A stretch of DNA of 39,779 bases from Chlamydiota bacterium (GCA_021772455.1 JAJFLY010000027.1:1-39779), one strand, 5' to 3'; shown: positions 24,091 to 33,559, counted from the stretch's first letter. Numbers and translations: made by a program. The notes: generated by a model from the sequence alone, not told the origin.

Positions 24091-25817
24091 GGGACCAAGT
24101 TGTTAATGGTAAATGAATTAGTGATAATTCCTTGGTATTCAAGCCATGTTTTAAAGTTATCTAGCAATTGAAGATCGATTTTTTGGTTCTCTGCAAGAAG
24201 TGGGTAGGTAACCTCCCAAGCCTCTTTTTCCCAAGCGAGGGTTTTTGTTCGTCGATCGGGGTTGTGTATTTCATAACAATGAAAGGCTTCGTCGGGGTTG
24301 TCGACACAAAATGCGATGCTCTTTTGTAGTGCGCGCTGAAACGCTTTTGAGAACTCAGGCGAGCTTTCGAGTGTGTTACCATTTGCTACAATGACCATTT
24401 CATAGTATTTGGGGATTCCAAAATCTTGGATGGGGAAATAGTCTGTCTCAATGCCCAAAGAGCGGAGCTGCGCAGGTTCAATATTCCAAAATCCTCCATA
24501 GATAAAATCGACGCTATTAGTTCCCATCGGTGAGATCAAATCGACACTCACATTCTTTCGGCTATCGGGGATGATATTGCCCTGCTCGAGGAGGAAGTCA
24601 AGAAAAGAGGTGTCGGGTCCGCTGAGACAATATCCTAGGGTATATCCGGTGAGGTCTTCGGGTTTTTCAATGTCGGGCTGCTGTCTATAAATAAATCCGC
24701 ATAGCGGCTGTTTAATCAAAAGACCAACGAGCTTCACATCGGCGCCTCGGGAGCACGCCTTTAACATGCCGGGCATATGGTAGACGAGCAGGTCGGCTTG
24801 CCTCGAGTTAAGATACGAAATCCCTCCTCCGCTGTCGTGCATTTTTTGGATGACAAGCTGAATCCCTTCCTCTTGGAAGAATTTTTTTTCTACCCCAACG
24901 TAGAGGGGGATGTGATTGGCATTAGGGAGCCAGTCGAGAAGTAAGCGCGTCCCTTTGCTCTCTTTTTTCTGACAGGAGAACAGCGCAAAGAGAAGAACGG
25001 CAAAGATAAAAAACGGAATGGCCATGCGCCGTTTCGTTCGGATCGGTTTTGGGAAGAGGTTTTTAAAGGGGAGCTTCAATTTACGAGGGGGGAGTGCAAT
25101 TGTTTCACAATAGAGAATCAGCCCATAGAGAAGGGTGCTGATAAAAGTCAGGCAGAACAGGGCGCCAAAGGTAACCTCTAGGTCTGTATTCCGGCGGCTT
25201 TCAAGCATCAACATCCCAAGACCTTTCTGCGCGCCAGCCCACTCTCCAGCGACAGCTCCAACGCCTGCTATGGCAGCTGAGATCCGAAAGCCAGCAAAGA
25301 TATGGGGGACGGCCGATGGGAGGCGGAGCTTGAAAAATGTTTGCCAGGCAGTCGCTTGATTAGTTTGAAAAAATTCGAGAAGGTCTTTGGGGGTAGAACG
25401 GAGACCTTGATAGATGTTAAGCGTGAGTGGGAAAAAGATCATCAGGGCTGTTGGGATGACGATCGCAGTAAAGCTCCATCCAAACCAGATCACCATGATA
25501 GGGGCGAGGGTGAACATGGGAAGGCATTGGATGATAATGAAAAGGGGTTGCAGAAGGGAGCGCGAGCTTTGATAGCGCATCATAGTCCAGGCAAGAGGGA
25601 AAGCGGCTGTGAGCGCTAAAAAAAATCCGCATAGCATTTCTTTTAGGGTGCAGAAAGTGTGAACGCCAAAACGGGTGCGCAATTCCCATAGGGTACAAAA
25701 AATTTCTGTAGGAGCTGGGAGGACAAAGAGTAGGTGCGGCAATGACCGCGCAAAAAACTCCCAAATTCCAAACAGAAAAAGGAAGCAGAAGCTGAAAAGA
25801 ACAACCTTTCTCGACAT
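24087..25817 (-). CDS. ABC permease fused to NMT1/THI5-like substrate-binding domain
   Basis: One chain carries two transporter parts. Residues about 1-260 are an inner-membrane permease of the SsuC/TauC/ThiX type, with the EAA-like loop FKLRLPSAVPHIFAGFRISA. After a further membrane segment and a Cys (LFALFSCQKKES) comes a periplasmic binding domain of the NMT1/THI5 type: LLLDWLPNANHIPLYVGVEK, FFQEEGIQLVIQKMHDSGGG and YTLGYCLSGPDTSFLDFLLE. Relatives bind pyrimidine precursors of thiamine, or sulfonates. No ATPase partner is nearby. Position before fumC matches chlamydial CT854 (yzeB). The ATG at 25817 (MSRKVVLFSF) is preferred; the frame opens to 25937. Confidence 0.88.
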   Translation of the reverse strand: MSRKVVLFSFCFLFLFGIWEFFARSLPHLLFVLPAPTEIFCTLWELRTRFGVHTFCTLKEMLCGFFLALTAAFPLAWTMMRYQSSRSLLQPLFIIIQCLPMFTLAPIMVIWFGWSFTAIVIPTALMIFFPLTLNIYQGLRSTPKDLLEFFQTNQATAWQTFFKLRLPSAVPHIFAGFRISAAIAGVGAVAGEWAGAQKGLGMLMLESRRNTDLEVTFGALFCLTFISTLLYGLILYCETIALPPRKLKLPFKNLFPKPIRTKRRMAIPFFIFAVLLFALFSCQKKESKGTRLLLDWLPNANHIPLYVGVEKKFFQEEGIQLVIQKMHDSGGGISYLNSRQADLLVYHMPGMLKACSRGADVKLVGLLIKQPLCGFIYRQQPDIEKPEDLTGYTLGYCLSGPDTSFLDFLLEQGNIIPDSRKNVSVDLISPMGTNSVDFIYGGFWNIEPAQLRSLGIETDYFPIQDFGIPKYYEMVIVANGNTLESSPEFSKAFQRALQKSIAFCVDNPDEAFHCYEIHNPDRRTKTLAWEKEAWEVTYPLLAENQKIDLQLLDNFKTWLEYQGIITNSFTINNLVP

Positions 25818-25867
25818 GCTCGAAATTTTACGTTCACAAATTCGATGAGTCAAGTTAAAAACAAAAT

Positions 25868-27250
25868 ATGGAAACACGTAAAGAGTTTGATAGCATGGGG
25901 GAGGTGGAGGTATCAGCTCGTGCCTATTACGGGGCACAAACCGCCCGCTCTCTCACGCATTTTAATATTGGGCGCGATAAAATGCCCATTGCTGTCATCC
26001 GCGCACTTGGGATGATCAAAAGAGCTGCTGCTGAGGTAAATTGTGAGCTTGGTCTTCTTTCTGAGGAAAAAAAGCAATTCATCGTGATGGCGGCTACCGA
26101 AGTGGCTGATGGGCTCCATCCCGAACACTTTCCATTGAGTATTTGGCAAACGGGAAGTGGAACGCAGACTAATATGAATGTTAATGAAGTGATCGCCAAC
26201 CGGGGAATCGAGCTTGCCGGTGGGGTGATGGGGAGCAAAAATCCTATCCATCCCAACGATGATGTGAACTTGTCACAATCCTCAAACGACACCTTTCCAA
26301 CCGCGATGCATATCGCTGCCGCAACCAATCTTAACTACCGCCTCTTGCCCATGGCGCGTAAGTTGCGCGACGCTCTGAGTGAAAAAGCAAACACCTTTCA
26401 CGATATTGTCAAAATTGGGCGCACCCACCTCATGGACGCTGTTCCTGTGACCCTGGGCCAAGAATTTTCTGCCTATGTCGAGCAACTCGATCAAAATATC
26501 GAGCGGATTGAAACGGCTTTGCCCCGTCTCTATGAGTTGGCAATAGGAGCGACAGCCGTAGGGACCGGTTTTAACGCTCCCAAGAATTTTGGAGAAAAAG
26601 TGTGTGAAAAGATCACCCACGACACCCACCTCTCCTTCGTTCCAGCTGCGAATAAATTTTCGGCGATTGCCGCCCACGATGCCCTTGTATTTGCCCACGG
26701 AGCCCTAAAAACGCTCGCGGTCTCCTTAATAAAGATTGCAACCGACCTAAGTTTACTTGGTTCAGGCCCCCGTTGTGGTCTTGGGGAGTTGTATTTTCCC
26801 CAAAACGAGCCTGGCTCTTCGATCATGCCAGGAAAAGTGAATCCGACCCAATGCGAGGCGCTTACCATGATTTGTGTCCATGTTATGGGAAATGATCAAG
26901 CAATTAGTATTGCCGGATCGCGCGGAAATTTTGAGCTTAACGTCTTCAAGCCCATGATGATCCACAATTTTCTCGATTCATTGACCTTATTGTCGGACGG
27001 CTTGCGTACATTTACAGATTACTTTGTGAGCGGGTTAGAACCGAACCGCGAGCAGATCAAAAAGCATTTGGACCGTTCATTGATGCTCGTGACCGCATTA
27101 AGCCCTGTCATCGGCTACGACAAAGCGGCCCAAACGGCTCATAAAGCCTTTCACGACAACCTCACCTTGAAAGAGGCGTGCCTCCAGCTCGGTTTTCTAT
27201 CTGCTGAAGAGTTCGACAAGATTGTCCAACCCGAAAAGATGTTAGACTAG
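25868..27250 (+). CDS. fumC: fumarate hydratase class II
   Basis: TCA-cycle interconversion of fumarate and malate. A 460-residue protein with [16 protein letters not shown] at the N-terminus, [17 protein letters not shown], the substrate-site region [39 protein letters not shown] and the flexible signature loop [16 protein letters not shown]. Full length. Divergent from the transporter fusion across 50 bp; its stop overlaps the convergent SulP gene's stop by 4 bp. The gene order matches Chlamydia (CT855). Confidence 0.97.
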   Translation: METRKEFDSMGEVEVSARAYYGAQTARSLTHFNIGRDKMPIAVIRALGMIKRAAAEVNCELGLLSEEKKQFIVMAATEVADGLHPEHFPLSIWQTGSGTQTNMNVNEVIANRGIELAGGVMGSKNPIHPNDDVNLSQSSNDTFPTAMHIAAATNLNYRLLPMARKLRDALSEKANTFHDIVKIGRTHLMDAVPVTLGQEFSAYVEQLDQNIERIETALPRLYELAIGATAVGTGFNAPKNFGEKVCEKITHDTHLSFVPAANKFSAIAAHDALVFAHGALKTLAVSLIKIATDLSLLGSGPRCGLGELYFPQNEPGSSIMPGKVNPTQCEALTMICVHVMGNDQAISIAGSRGNFELNVFKPMMIHNFLDSLTLLSDGLRTFTDYFVSGLEPNREQIKKHLDRSLMLVTALSPVIGYDKAAQTAHKAFHDNLTLKEACLQLGFLSAEEFDKIVQPEKMLD

Positions 27251-28977
27251 CGCATTGCGCGTTTGAATTTCTCGACCCGCATTAACTCGCGAGAGAACTC
27301 TAGCGCCGAGTTAATATGTGAAAAGATATGATCCTCGCCGATCAATTCATCTAGATGATACCGCCTTAAATCGCGCAGAGGCCCCTTCTTTACTCCTGAG
27401 AGTAGCAAAAGCGTTCCCTGCCGCCTACATTCGACAAAAAACTCCTCAAGAGCGTGCATCCCCGACGCGTCGATTGTGGGGACACTGCGCATCCGCAAAA
27501 TAAAAATTTTCGGTGGGCGGGAAAGCTCGTTGAAAATATTTTTCAGTCGATCGGCAACACCGAAAAAGAACGGACCATTAATTTCATACACCTCGATCCC
27601 CTCAGGAATCTCCTTGCGGCTAATTGAATCGACATCGCGATAAGGCTTTTTAACGTCCTCAGCATTCTCCTCAAAAAATTGGGCAGTTGAAACCACGTCC
27701 GAAAGGTCGCTCATCTGCTTCATAAAAAGAAAGGCCGCAAGAATCATTCCCACCTGGACGGCAGCGGTAATATTGATTAAAACTGTTAAAATAAAAACTG
27801 TGATCAGAACCACGACGTCTTTTTTGGGAGCTGTGAAGAGGTGGAGAAAGTGGTGGAGTTCACTCATATTCCAGGCAAGAAGGAGCAGAACAGCAGCGAG
27901 AGCTGTTAGGGGAATCTGCATCGCCAGTGGGGCGAATAAAAACATAATTAAAAAGACAAAGCCAGCATGGATCATACCCGCCATCGGGGTCGAGGCGCCC
28001 GCTTTAATATTCGCAGCCGTCCTCGATAGCGAGCCTGTCGCAGGCATCCCGCCAAAAAGGGCAGAGCCGATATTCGCAATCCCTTGAGCGACCAGTTCAC
28101 AATTTGATTGGTGGCGCCATCCTGTCATCCCTTCTGAAACAACAGCTGCAAGCAATGATTCCATGCCCGCAAGTAGTGCAATTGTGAGTGCATCAGGGAC
28201 AAGTAGAAGCATTTTGTTGAACTCAAACGTTGGGAAGGAGGGAGAGGGTAAAATGCGTGGAAGGGTGCCGAACTGGCTCCCAATTGTTGGAATATTGATA
28301 TTGAAAGCCCACGTTACAAAACCCGCTGCTGCTAAAGCAATAATAGCCCCAGGAATACGCGGCTTAAAGCGGCGGAAATAGAGAATGATCGCTAAGGTCC
28401 CAATCCCCAGTCCAAGAGCTTTTGGGTCCCATGTTTTCAGGTTTGTCCAATAAGATTGCCATTTCCCCACGAAGTCGATCGGCACAGTGCCCATTTGTAG
28501 CCCCAAAAAGTCCTTGATCTGCGAGGAAAAAATCACGACCGCAATCCCCGTTGTCAAACCCGTCACAACAGGGTAAGGGATATATTTAATATACGTTCCG
28601 AGGCCGGCAATTCCAAAAAAGATCAGAATCACCCCTGCCATCATCGTCGCCATCAACATCCCATCAAAACCGTGGCGGAGCATAATTCCATAGAGAATCA
28701 CGATGAACGTACTACTAGGTCCACCGATTTGAACACGAGATCCCCCGAGAAGAGAGATGAGAAATCCCGCGATAATCGCCGTAAAAAGTCCTCGTTCAGG
28801 AGGGATGCCCGCACCAATTGCAACTGCGAGTGCAAAAGGAAAGGCGATCACTCCGACAGAGATTCCAGCTAGAAGATCCTTGCGAAATCCTTGCAGGGAG
28901 TAGCCTTCACTAAGACACTGAACTGACTTAGGTATAAAGTTTTTGAGGCGTTGGGATAGAGTTTTCTGCTGCGGCAT
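27247..28977 (-). CDS. SulP-family anion transporter with STAS domain
   Basis: A 576-residue SLC26/SulP protein. The N-terminal membrane domain starts with the family signature [20 protein letters not shown] and has about 12-14 segments, including [20 protein letters not shown] and [20 protein letters not shown]. The C-terminal STAS domain (about 440-560) includes [20 protein letters not shown]. Relatives carry sulfate, bicarbonate or dicarboxylates; substrate cannot be read from sequence. The neighbour and order match chlamydial CT856 (ychM). Next to fumC, a dicarboxylate or bicarbonate role is possible, but that is only a guess. Confidence 0.93.
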   Translation of the reverse strand: MPQQKTLSQRLKNFIPKSVQCLSEGYSLQGFRKDLLAGISVGVIAFPFALAVAIGAGIPPERGLFTAIIAGFLISLLGGSRVQIGGPSSTFIVILYGIMLRHGFDGMLMATMMAGVILIFFGIAGLGTYIKYIPYPVVTGLTTGIAVVIFSSQIKDFLGLQMGTVPIDFVGKWQSYWTNLKTWDPKALGLGIGTLAIILYFRRFKPRIPGAIIALAAAGFVTWAFNINIPTIGSQFGTLPRILPSPSFPTFEFNKMLLLVPDALTIALLAGMESLLAAVVSEGMTGWRHQSNCELVAQGIANIGSALFGGMPATGSLSRTAANIKAGASTPMAGMIHAGFVFLIMFLFAPLAMQIPLTALAAVLLLLAWNMSELHHFLHLFTAPKKDVVVLITVFILTVLINITAAVQVGMILAAFLFMKQMSDLSDVVSTAQFFEENAEDVKKPYRDVDSISRKEIPEGIEVYEINGPFFFGVADRLKNIFNELSRPPKIFILRMRSVPTIDASGMHALEEFFVECRRQGTLLLLSGVKKGPLRDLRRYHLDELIGEDHIFSHINSALEFSRELMRVEKFKRAMR

Positions 28978-29049
28978 AGCATTTTTAATTTTCCATTATT
29001 TTTCAAAGATTTGTCAACGAAAATTCGCAAATAGTTTAAGCTACCCGGC

Positions 29050-30321
29050 ATGTTACATATCGAACTTCTTATTTTCTTCTCGCTCGGCTATCTAGCGATT
29101 ATTTTTGAAAACTTTCTCCACGTCAACAAAGCGGCAGTTGCCCTTGTGATGGGAGTCGTCTGTTGGATTCTGTACTTTGCCGAATCTCAAGGCATTACAC
29201 ACGCAGGATTGTTTGCCGAGCAGCTTTCCGATGTTGCTCAGATTATCTTTTTTCTACTAGCTGCGATGATCATTGTTGAGCTGATCGACTCCCACCATGG
29301 GTTTAAACTGATCACCGACATGATCTACACCTCTTCCAAACGGAAGATGCTCTGGTTTTTGATTGGGATCTCCTTTTTCATGTCAGCTGCTCTTGACAAC
29401 CTAACCTCTATGATCGTCATGGCCTCACTCTTAAGGAAGATGGTCAAAGACCCCAAAGAGCGTTGGCTACTTGGATCGATCATCGTAATAACAGTAAATG
29501 CTGGTGGAGCTTGGACCCCGATTGGTGACGTCACCACCACCATGCTCTGGATTAATGACAAGATCACGACCTGGGAGACCATCAAAGTTCTCTTTATTCC
29601 ATCGGTCATTTGCTGCCTTGTCTCAGGTTTAATCGCCACATTCATGATGAAAGGGGAGAATGAATCCGCCCCCAGCTCATTCCATATGGAGATGCAGCCA
29701 GGGGCCCGCCGCGTTCTCTTTATGGGGGTCGCCTCCCTAATTATGATTCCTGTTTGGAAAGCTACGATTGGCCTTCCTCCCTTTATGGGAGCTCTTATTG
29801 GCCTCGGACTACTCTGGCTTGTCACCGACCTTATCCACTTCCGTCATGGCGAGCAGCGATGGCACTTGCGAGTCGTCCATGTGATGACCAAGATCGACAC
29901 CTCCGGAATTCTCTTTTTCCTTGGTATTCTGCTTGCCATCAATGCTTTAACAAGCGCTGGTATGCTTCAACAGTTAGCAGAAGGGCTTCACCACGCCCTT
30001 CCAAACCAGAGTTATGTTGCCGTCATCATTGGTCTAGTTTCGAGTGTTGTTGATAACGTTCCACTTGTTGCGGCTACCATTGGGATGTACGATCCAGCTG
30101 TTTATCCCATAGATTCTCAACTCTGGCTACTCATCGCCTACGCTGCTGGGACCGGTGGAAGTATTCTGATTATTGGTTCTGCAGCAGGTGTTGCCTTTAT
30201 GGGTATTGAGAAGGTCGATTTCATTTGGTATATGAAGAAGATCGCATGGGTGGCGCTTGCAGGTTACTTTGCGGGTCTTGTCGCATTTTTTCTACTTTAT
30301 CCATTGCTTGTAAGCCATTAG
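29050..30321 (+). CDS. nhaD: NhaD-type Na+/H+ antiporter
   Basis: A 423-residue protein with about 10-12 membrane segments of the ion transporter superfamily. The paired signature regions are FFMSAALDNLTSMIVMASLL and SSVVDNVPLVAATIGMYDPA, each with the Asn-Leu/Val-Thr/Pro motif of NhaD and ArsB-like carriers, plus VNAGGAWTPIGDVTTTMLWI and AYAAGTGGSILIIGSAAGVA. NhaD exchanges Na+ (or Li+) for H+. It is divergent from the SulP gene across 72 bp and corresponds in position to chlamydial CT857. It is the last gene in the window that follows that order. Confidence 0.92.
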   Translation: MLHIELLIFFSLGYLAIIFENFLHVNKAAVALVMGVVCWILYFAESQGITHAGLFAEQLSDVAQIIFFLLAAMIIVELIDSHHGFKLITDMIYTSSKRKMLWFLIGISFFMSAALDNLTSMIVMASLLRKMVKDPKERWLLGSIIVITVNAGGAWTPIGDVTTTMLWINDKITTWETIKVLFIPSVICCLVSGLIATFMMKGENESAPSSFHMEMQPGARRVLFMGVASLIMIPVWKATIGLPPFMGALIGLGLLWLVTDLIHFRHGEQRWHLRVVHVMTKIDTSGILFFLGILLAINALTSAGMLQQLAEGLHHALPNQSYVAVIIGLVSSVVDNVPLVAATIGMYDPAVYPIDSQLWLLIAYAAGTGGSILIIGSAAGVAFMGIEKVDFIWYMKKIAWVALAGYFAGLVAFFLLYPLLVSH

Positions 30322-30420
30322 TCAGACTCTTTTAGCGCCTAATGACCCTAACCTCTAGTTCTTGGTGGTATGGGGGTGAAATTGCTTTTCCTATCATAAT
30401 CAGTTTCTGCTGGCTTGAGC

Positions 30421-30762
30421 TTAGCTGCTAGAGGAATCCGAATAGCCTGAGAGAAGCTGGCGAATCCTCGCCCTCTTTTCATTGAAAAGAAAGTCGAGGT
30501 TTTCTTTATAGGACTCAAACAAGCGCTCTACATTTAGGACACCAGTAGGGTCGCTGCTCTCCACTTCTTGCCTGATTTCCTGAACTTTGGACTCTAGTTT
30601 CTCCACAGTATTACTGCGTGCCTCCTGGAGGATACTCCTCATAACAATGTCAATAGATTCGTCGAGTTTGCCCATTTGGGAGGCTTTCTCAACCATAGAG
30701 AGGATCTCATCATGCTCGACAGCGGTGCAACATCGAGTGAATTGGTCTACAGGACTAAGCAT
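30421..30762 (-). CDS. small helical protein with Ser-rich tail, coupled to LanM-like gene
   Basis: A 113-residue protein with a Cys-Cys pair near the N-terminus (QFTRCCTAVEHDEI), an almost wholly helical and acidic body, and a C-terminus ending GYSDSSSS. It has no signal peptide or membrane segment. A perfect AAGGAGCT ribosome binding site lies over the stop codon of the LanM-like gene, only 14 bp upstream, so translation is coupled. I do not recognise the family. Given its partner, it could be the substrate (a long leader followed by a short Ser core), a chaperone, or unrelated. The absence of C-terminal Cys argues against a classical lanthionine-ring product. Confidence 0.65.
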   Translation of the reverse strand: MLSPVDQFTRCCTAVEHDEILSMVEKASQMGKLDESIDIVMRSILQEARSNTVEKLESKVQEIRQEVESSDPTGVLNVERLFESYKENLDFLFNEKRARIRQLLSGYSDSSSS

Positions 30763-30776
30763 ATTAATAAAGCTCC

Positions 30777-32087
30777 TTATAGTTTTGCCTGTGCAATACA
30801 GGTTCCCGTTAAAGGGGTGCCCCAGTATAACAGATAGTTTTTTTCTGAGAAAAAAGAATAATCACCTCGATACAAATCGCGATATAACAAGCTTCTTAGC
30901 GTTTCGTTATCGACTATAAACACAAAATTTTGACAGATTGTTGTATGGTTCTGAAAGAGCTGGAATAAATGTTCCCACTGCCTTGGCCTGTGGCAGTATT
31001 TGCCAATACTTGTTGTATCGAGGATTACGATCCTTGTTGTTTGCCGTATGATTTCATTACAACAGTTCCTAAGCGTTAAGTTGCAAAATGCAAGTGCTTC
31101 GTCTCCAAGATATTCAATTATTTCAGAATTAGACAAATTTGTATATTGGTGGGTTTTGGTATAAACTTCGAGATCAATGGGGAAATGGAATTTTGGGTGT
31201 TTAGAATTTGGTGATTTCAAAATATTATTTGGATTAAACGCGATATCATGGATGCCCATAGATATTAAAATATTAATTAGAAAAGCCTCTCTAAGAATAG
31301 AGGCTTTTGATTGTGTTCTCAATTTTGTATCCTGTTCCCCAACTTCAATATACTCCCAGAAGCTATCCTCCTCTCCAAGGCCGGGGATTTTCTCCTTATC
31401 CACGATTAGACAGGGGCTTAATAGGGGGATTTTTTGGAATTTGTGTTCTAGAGCGTGATTAATTGTTTGGAATGCAGCCATTACGCTTTTTTCAATCGCT
31501 ACATTTCTCGGTTTATATACAATAGATTGAGTGCTAGTGCTTTTTTTAAAACCAAATTTGATTAACAGGGGTGCCTTGCAACCATTGTGAGTTTCAGAGT
31601 GGGGGTCGAGGAATTGTATCGTGTATGTTCCACTCAGCCTTTTTGGAGATATCCCAAACTGCTTCACAATCGATTCTAAGTTTTCGTCGATCAGATTTCT
31701 GCAATTATTAAAGTATGCGTAGAAGTGCGAAAGCTTGTTAAGTAAGATTTCTTTTTTGAATTTTAGCATTGTGATGTCGGAGGAATATACTTCTAAGTAA
31801 TCAGAAAACCACTCTCCGATTTGGGAGTAGAACTCAATGCCGATAAGAGCGACAAATTCGGTTTTTATTAAGTCTCTATTCGGCTGTGAAATATTAATCC
31901 ATTTGTCCATCCATAGTTCGGCATTTTGTACAGCAATCCGTTGCTCTTCCGAAAGTTCGTGGTGTAACCTTTGATTAGCGTTATAGATTCCATTGATAAT
32001 ATCAGCAACAACGGTTTCCTGGTCGCTAACACGTGGAATACGAGGTTCGATCGGTCTTTTATCTGGAGATCCAATTGGAGCAGCCAT
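30777..32087 (-). CDS. stand-alone LanM-type (class II lanthipeptide) dehydratase-like protein
   Basis: A 436-residue cytoplasmic-type protein. After a helical N-terminus it shows the ordered motifs of the LanM dehydratase domain (DUF4135): LDPHSETHNG (160-169), VYKPRNVAIEK (190-200, nucleotide-site Lys), FWEYIEVG, HDIAFNPNNIL (280-290, matching TDIHFENII), PIDLEVYT (303-310, metal-binding D-L-E), TRIVILDTTSIGKY (351-364) and RGDYSFF (407-413, matching GDIPYF). It stops just after that last motif: there is no LanC-type cyclase domain, and the domain is shorter than usual. The D-x-H-x-x-N motif has Ala for His and a two-residue insertion. AAGGA precedes the ATG. Substrate unknown; a kinase-like or dehydratase activity on Ser/Thr is inference. 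Confidence 0.75.
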   Translation of the reverse strand: MAAPIGSPDKRPIEPRIPRVSDQETVVADIINGIYNANQRLHHELSEEQRIAVQNAELWMDKWINISQPNRDLIKTEFVALIGIEFYSQIGEWFSDYLEVYSSDITMLKFKKEILLNKLSHFYAYFNNCRNLIDENLESIVKQFGISPKRLSGTYTIQFLDPHSETHNGCKAPLLIKFGFKKSTSTQSIVYKPRNVAIEKSVMAAFQTINHALEHKFQKIPLLSPCLIVDKEKIPGLGEEDSFWEYIEVGEQDTKLRTQSKASILREAFLINILISMGIHDIAFNPNNILKSPNSKHPKFHFPIDLEVYTKTHQYTNLSNSEIIEYLGDEALAFCNLTLRNCCNEIIRQTTRIVILDTTSIGKYCHRPRQWEHLFQLFQNHTTICQNFVFIVDNETLRSLLYRDLYRGDYSFFSEKNYLLYWGTPLTGTCIAQAKL

Positions 32088-32269
32088 TACTTATTTCCTT
32101 GAAAACATGGTGTATAATTAGTTTTTACATATATTATTCATTTTAATATTGATTAATTTTTCATTAATAACTGCAGAATATATCATATATGTTACCGCAT
32201 TTATTTCTTCTTTACCCTTTGCTTGACAGCGTGTAGACTCTGGGGCCGCCAATAAACAGGAGGCCCCTT
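32088..32269. other. AT-rich 182-bp divergent intergenic region
   Basis: No gene is seen. The part next to the LanM-like gene is extremely AT-rich (around 32110-32200) and probably holds its promoter, though no canonical pair stands out. A TTGACA at 32223-32228 lies upstream of the phosphoribosyltransferase gene but has no good -10 at the right distance. Confidence 0.4.
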
Positions 32270-32872
32270 ATGAATCGAATTCTTTGCACATTCCTACTCT
32301 TAACCACATCATTATTTGCCCATGATCCACTATTAGATCGTGCATCTCTCCCCCTATTTAAAGAGGTAATCTCAAAAGAGGCGATAGAGACGCGGATTCA
32401 TGAAGTGGCTCAAACAATCGATGCGACCTATCAAGACCAAACGCTTACGATTGTTATGTTAATGAAAGGGGCAATTTGCGTGACAGCCGACTTAATGCGC
32501 GCGCTTAACACACCCTCTACTCTCGATTTCATCCAAACCAGTAGTTATGGTGCAGGCGGCACAACTCGTGGAGAGCTAACACTCCTCGGCCTAGATAAAC
32601 TTGATCTCGAGGGCAGGGACGTGCTTGTTGTGGACGATATTTACGATTCAGGAGCTACCCTAGCAGCTGTCGTGGAGCAGATAGGGGAGTTAAATCCCAG
32701 TTCTGTCCGTTCATTTGTATTACTTGTAAAAAACAGAGAGGACCAAACGTATTACCGTCCTGACTTTATAGGTTTTGAAGTTGACGACCTCTTTGTTGTC
32801 GGCTACGGGATGGACTACAAGGAGCTCTGGAGGGATTTACCTGCGATTTACTCTGTCGAGCCTGCTTTGTAG
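32270..32872 (+). CDS. hypoxanthine phosphoribosyltransferase-like protein with signal peptide
   Basis: A 200-residue protein whose first 18 residues (MNRILCTFLLLTTSLFAH) read as a Sec signal peptide with a cleavage site at LFA. From about residue 30 it is a complete purine phosphoribosyltransferase: ISKEAIETRIHEVAQTI, loop I LMKGA (64-68), SSYGAGGTTRGE (91-102), the PRPP loop VLVVDDIYDSGATL (118-131), LVKNRED and DDLFVVGYGMDY (172-183). Relatives are cytoplasmic and start near residue 30 here. There is no suitable internal start, and AGGAGG lies seven bases before this ATG. An exported purine phosphoribosyltransferase is unusual; PRPP would have to be present outside the cytoplasm. Confidence 0.85.
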   Translation: MNRILCTFLLLTTSLFAHDPLLDRASLPLFKEVISKEAIETRIHEVAQTIDATYQDQTLTIVMLMKGAICVTADLMRALNTPSTLDFIQTSSYGAGGTTRGELTLLGLDKLDLEGRDVLVVDDIYDSGATLAAVVEQIGELNPSSVRSFVLLVKNREDQTYYRPDFIGFEVDDLFVVGYGMDYKELWRDLPAIYSVEPAL

Positions 32873-32984
32873 AATTTATAAGCGGGGATTTTTTCGTGCT
32901 TAAGTGCGAGAAAAAAGGAGAATGAAATTACCCGGTTATGCTAACCTCCCCGTCCATTCTTTTAAAAAAACAGGAGTACTTAAC

Positions 32985-33545
32985 ATGCGACATCTTACAA
33001 AATTACTATTCATAGCGCTGCTATGCCCTCTTTTGGGTTTTGCTAATAACTCACAAGATTGCGAGCCTTATTGTGACCCGTGTGAACTTTATTGCGGTGG
33101 ATTGTGGCTTGGTAGCAGTGTTTCAAACGAATCTTTCAGTGGATGGACTCTTACAGGAGGCTACTCCAACGCATGCTTTTTAATCGACATTGGCTACTCT
33201 TATCAGAACATTGGGATTTCTTATTATGACGATTCTTTTGACATAAATTTTGCTGATACAGCCCATGTACATTCGATCAACAGCCACATTGGCTTAAGAA
33301 ATCGAGTATGTTGTTCGAACCTCTTTCTGACGTACGGAGGTCAGGGAAGCGTGGGTATTATAAGTGGATGGGGAACTGATACAACGTATGAAATTGGAGT
33401 ATTTGTTGGTTTAGATTATCAACTATCGCGCCACTTCATGATCTCAGGTAAAATCGCACCCTATACTTATGAATACCTACCTACCGAAGACCACGTACAT
33501 CATGTCTTTCAAGTAGGATCATTTACGGTTGCATACGTATTCTAG
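32985..33545 (+). CDS. small outer-membrane beta-barrel protein
   Basis: With the ATG at 32985 (GGAG eight bases upstream) the protein starts MRHLTKLLFIALLCPLLGFA, a signal peptide. About 165 residues of alternating aromatic/polar strands follow, ending in YVF, the terminal Phe of outer-membrane barrels. A cysteine cluster (DCEPYCDPCELYCGG) directly follows the signal peptide and a Cys pair is in the middle, consistent with the disulfide-linked chlamydial envelope. The frame opens upstream to 32904, but those residues would bury the signal. Probable eight-stranded barrel; function unknown. Confidence 0.78.
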   Translation: MRHLTKLLFIALLCPLLGFANNSQDCEPYCDPCELYCGGLWLGSSVSNESFSGWTLTGGYSNACFLIDIGYSYQNIGISYYDDSFDINFADTAHVHSINSHIGLRNRVCCSNLFLTYGGQGSVGIISGWGTDTTYEIGVFVGLDYQLSRHFMISGKIAPYTYEYLPTEDHVHHVFQVGSFTVAYVF

Positions 33546-33559
33546 AGGGCGTATTTTTT

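Noticed and set aside
25818-25867. Possible TPP riboswitch upstream of the NMT1/THI5-like transporter fusion.
   Set aside because: Only 50 bp separate it from fumC and no thi-box motif (CUGAGA...) is seen.
29325-29825. A 166-codon minus-strand frame inside the NhaD gene.
   Set aside because: It is a shadow of membrane-protein codon usage, with no conserved motif.
32873-32925. TTTTTTCG...CGAGAAAAAA palindrome after the phosphoribosyltransferase gene as a terminator.
   Set aside because: The core stem is short and mismatched, with no GC-rich part, and the A-run follows instead of a T-run on the plus strand.
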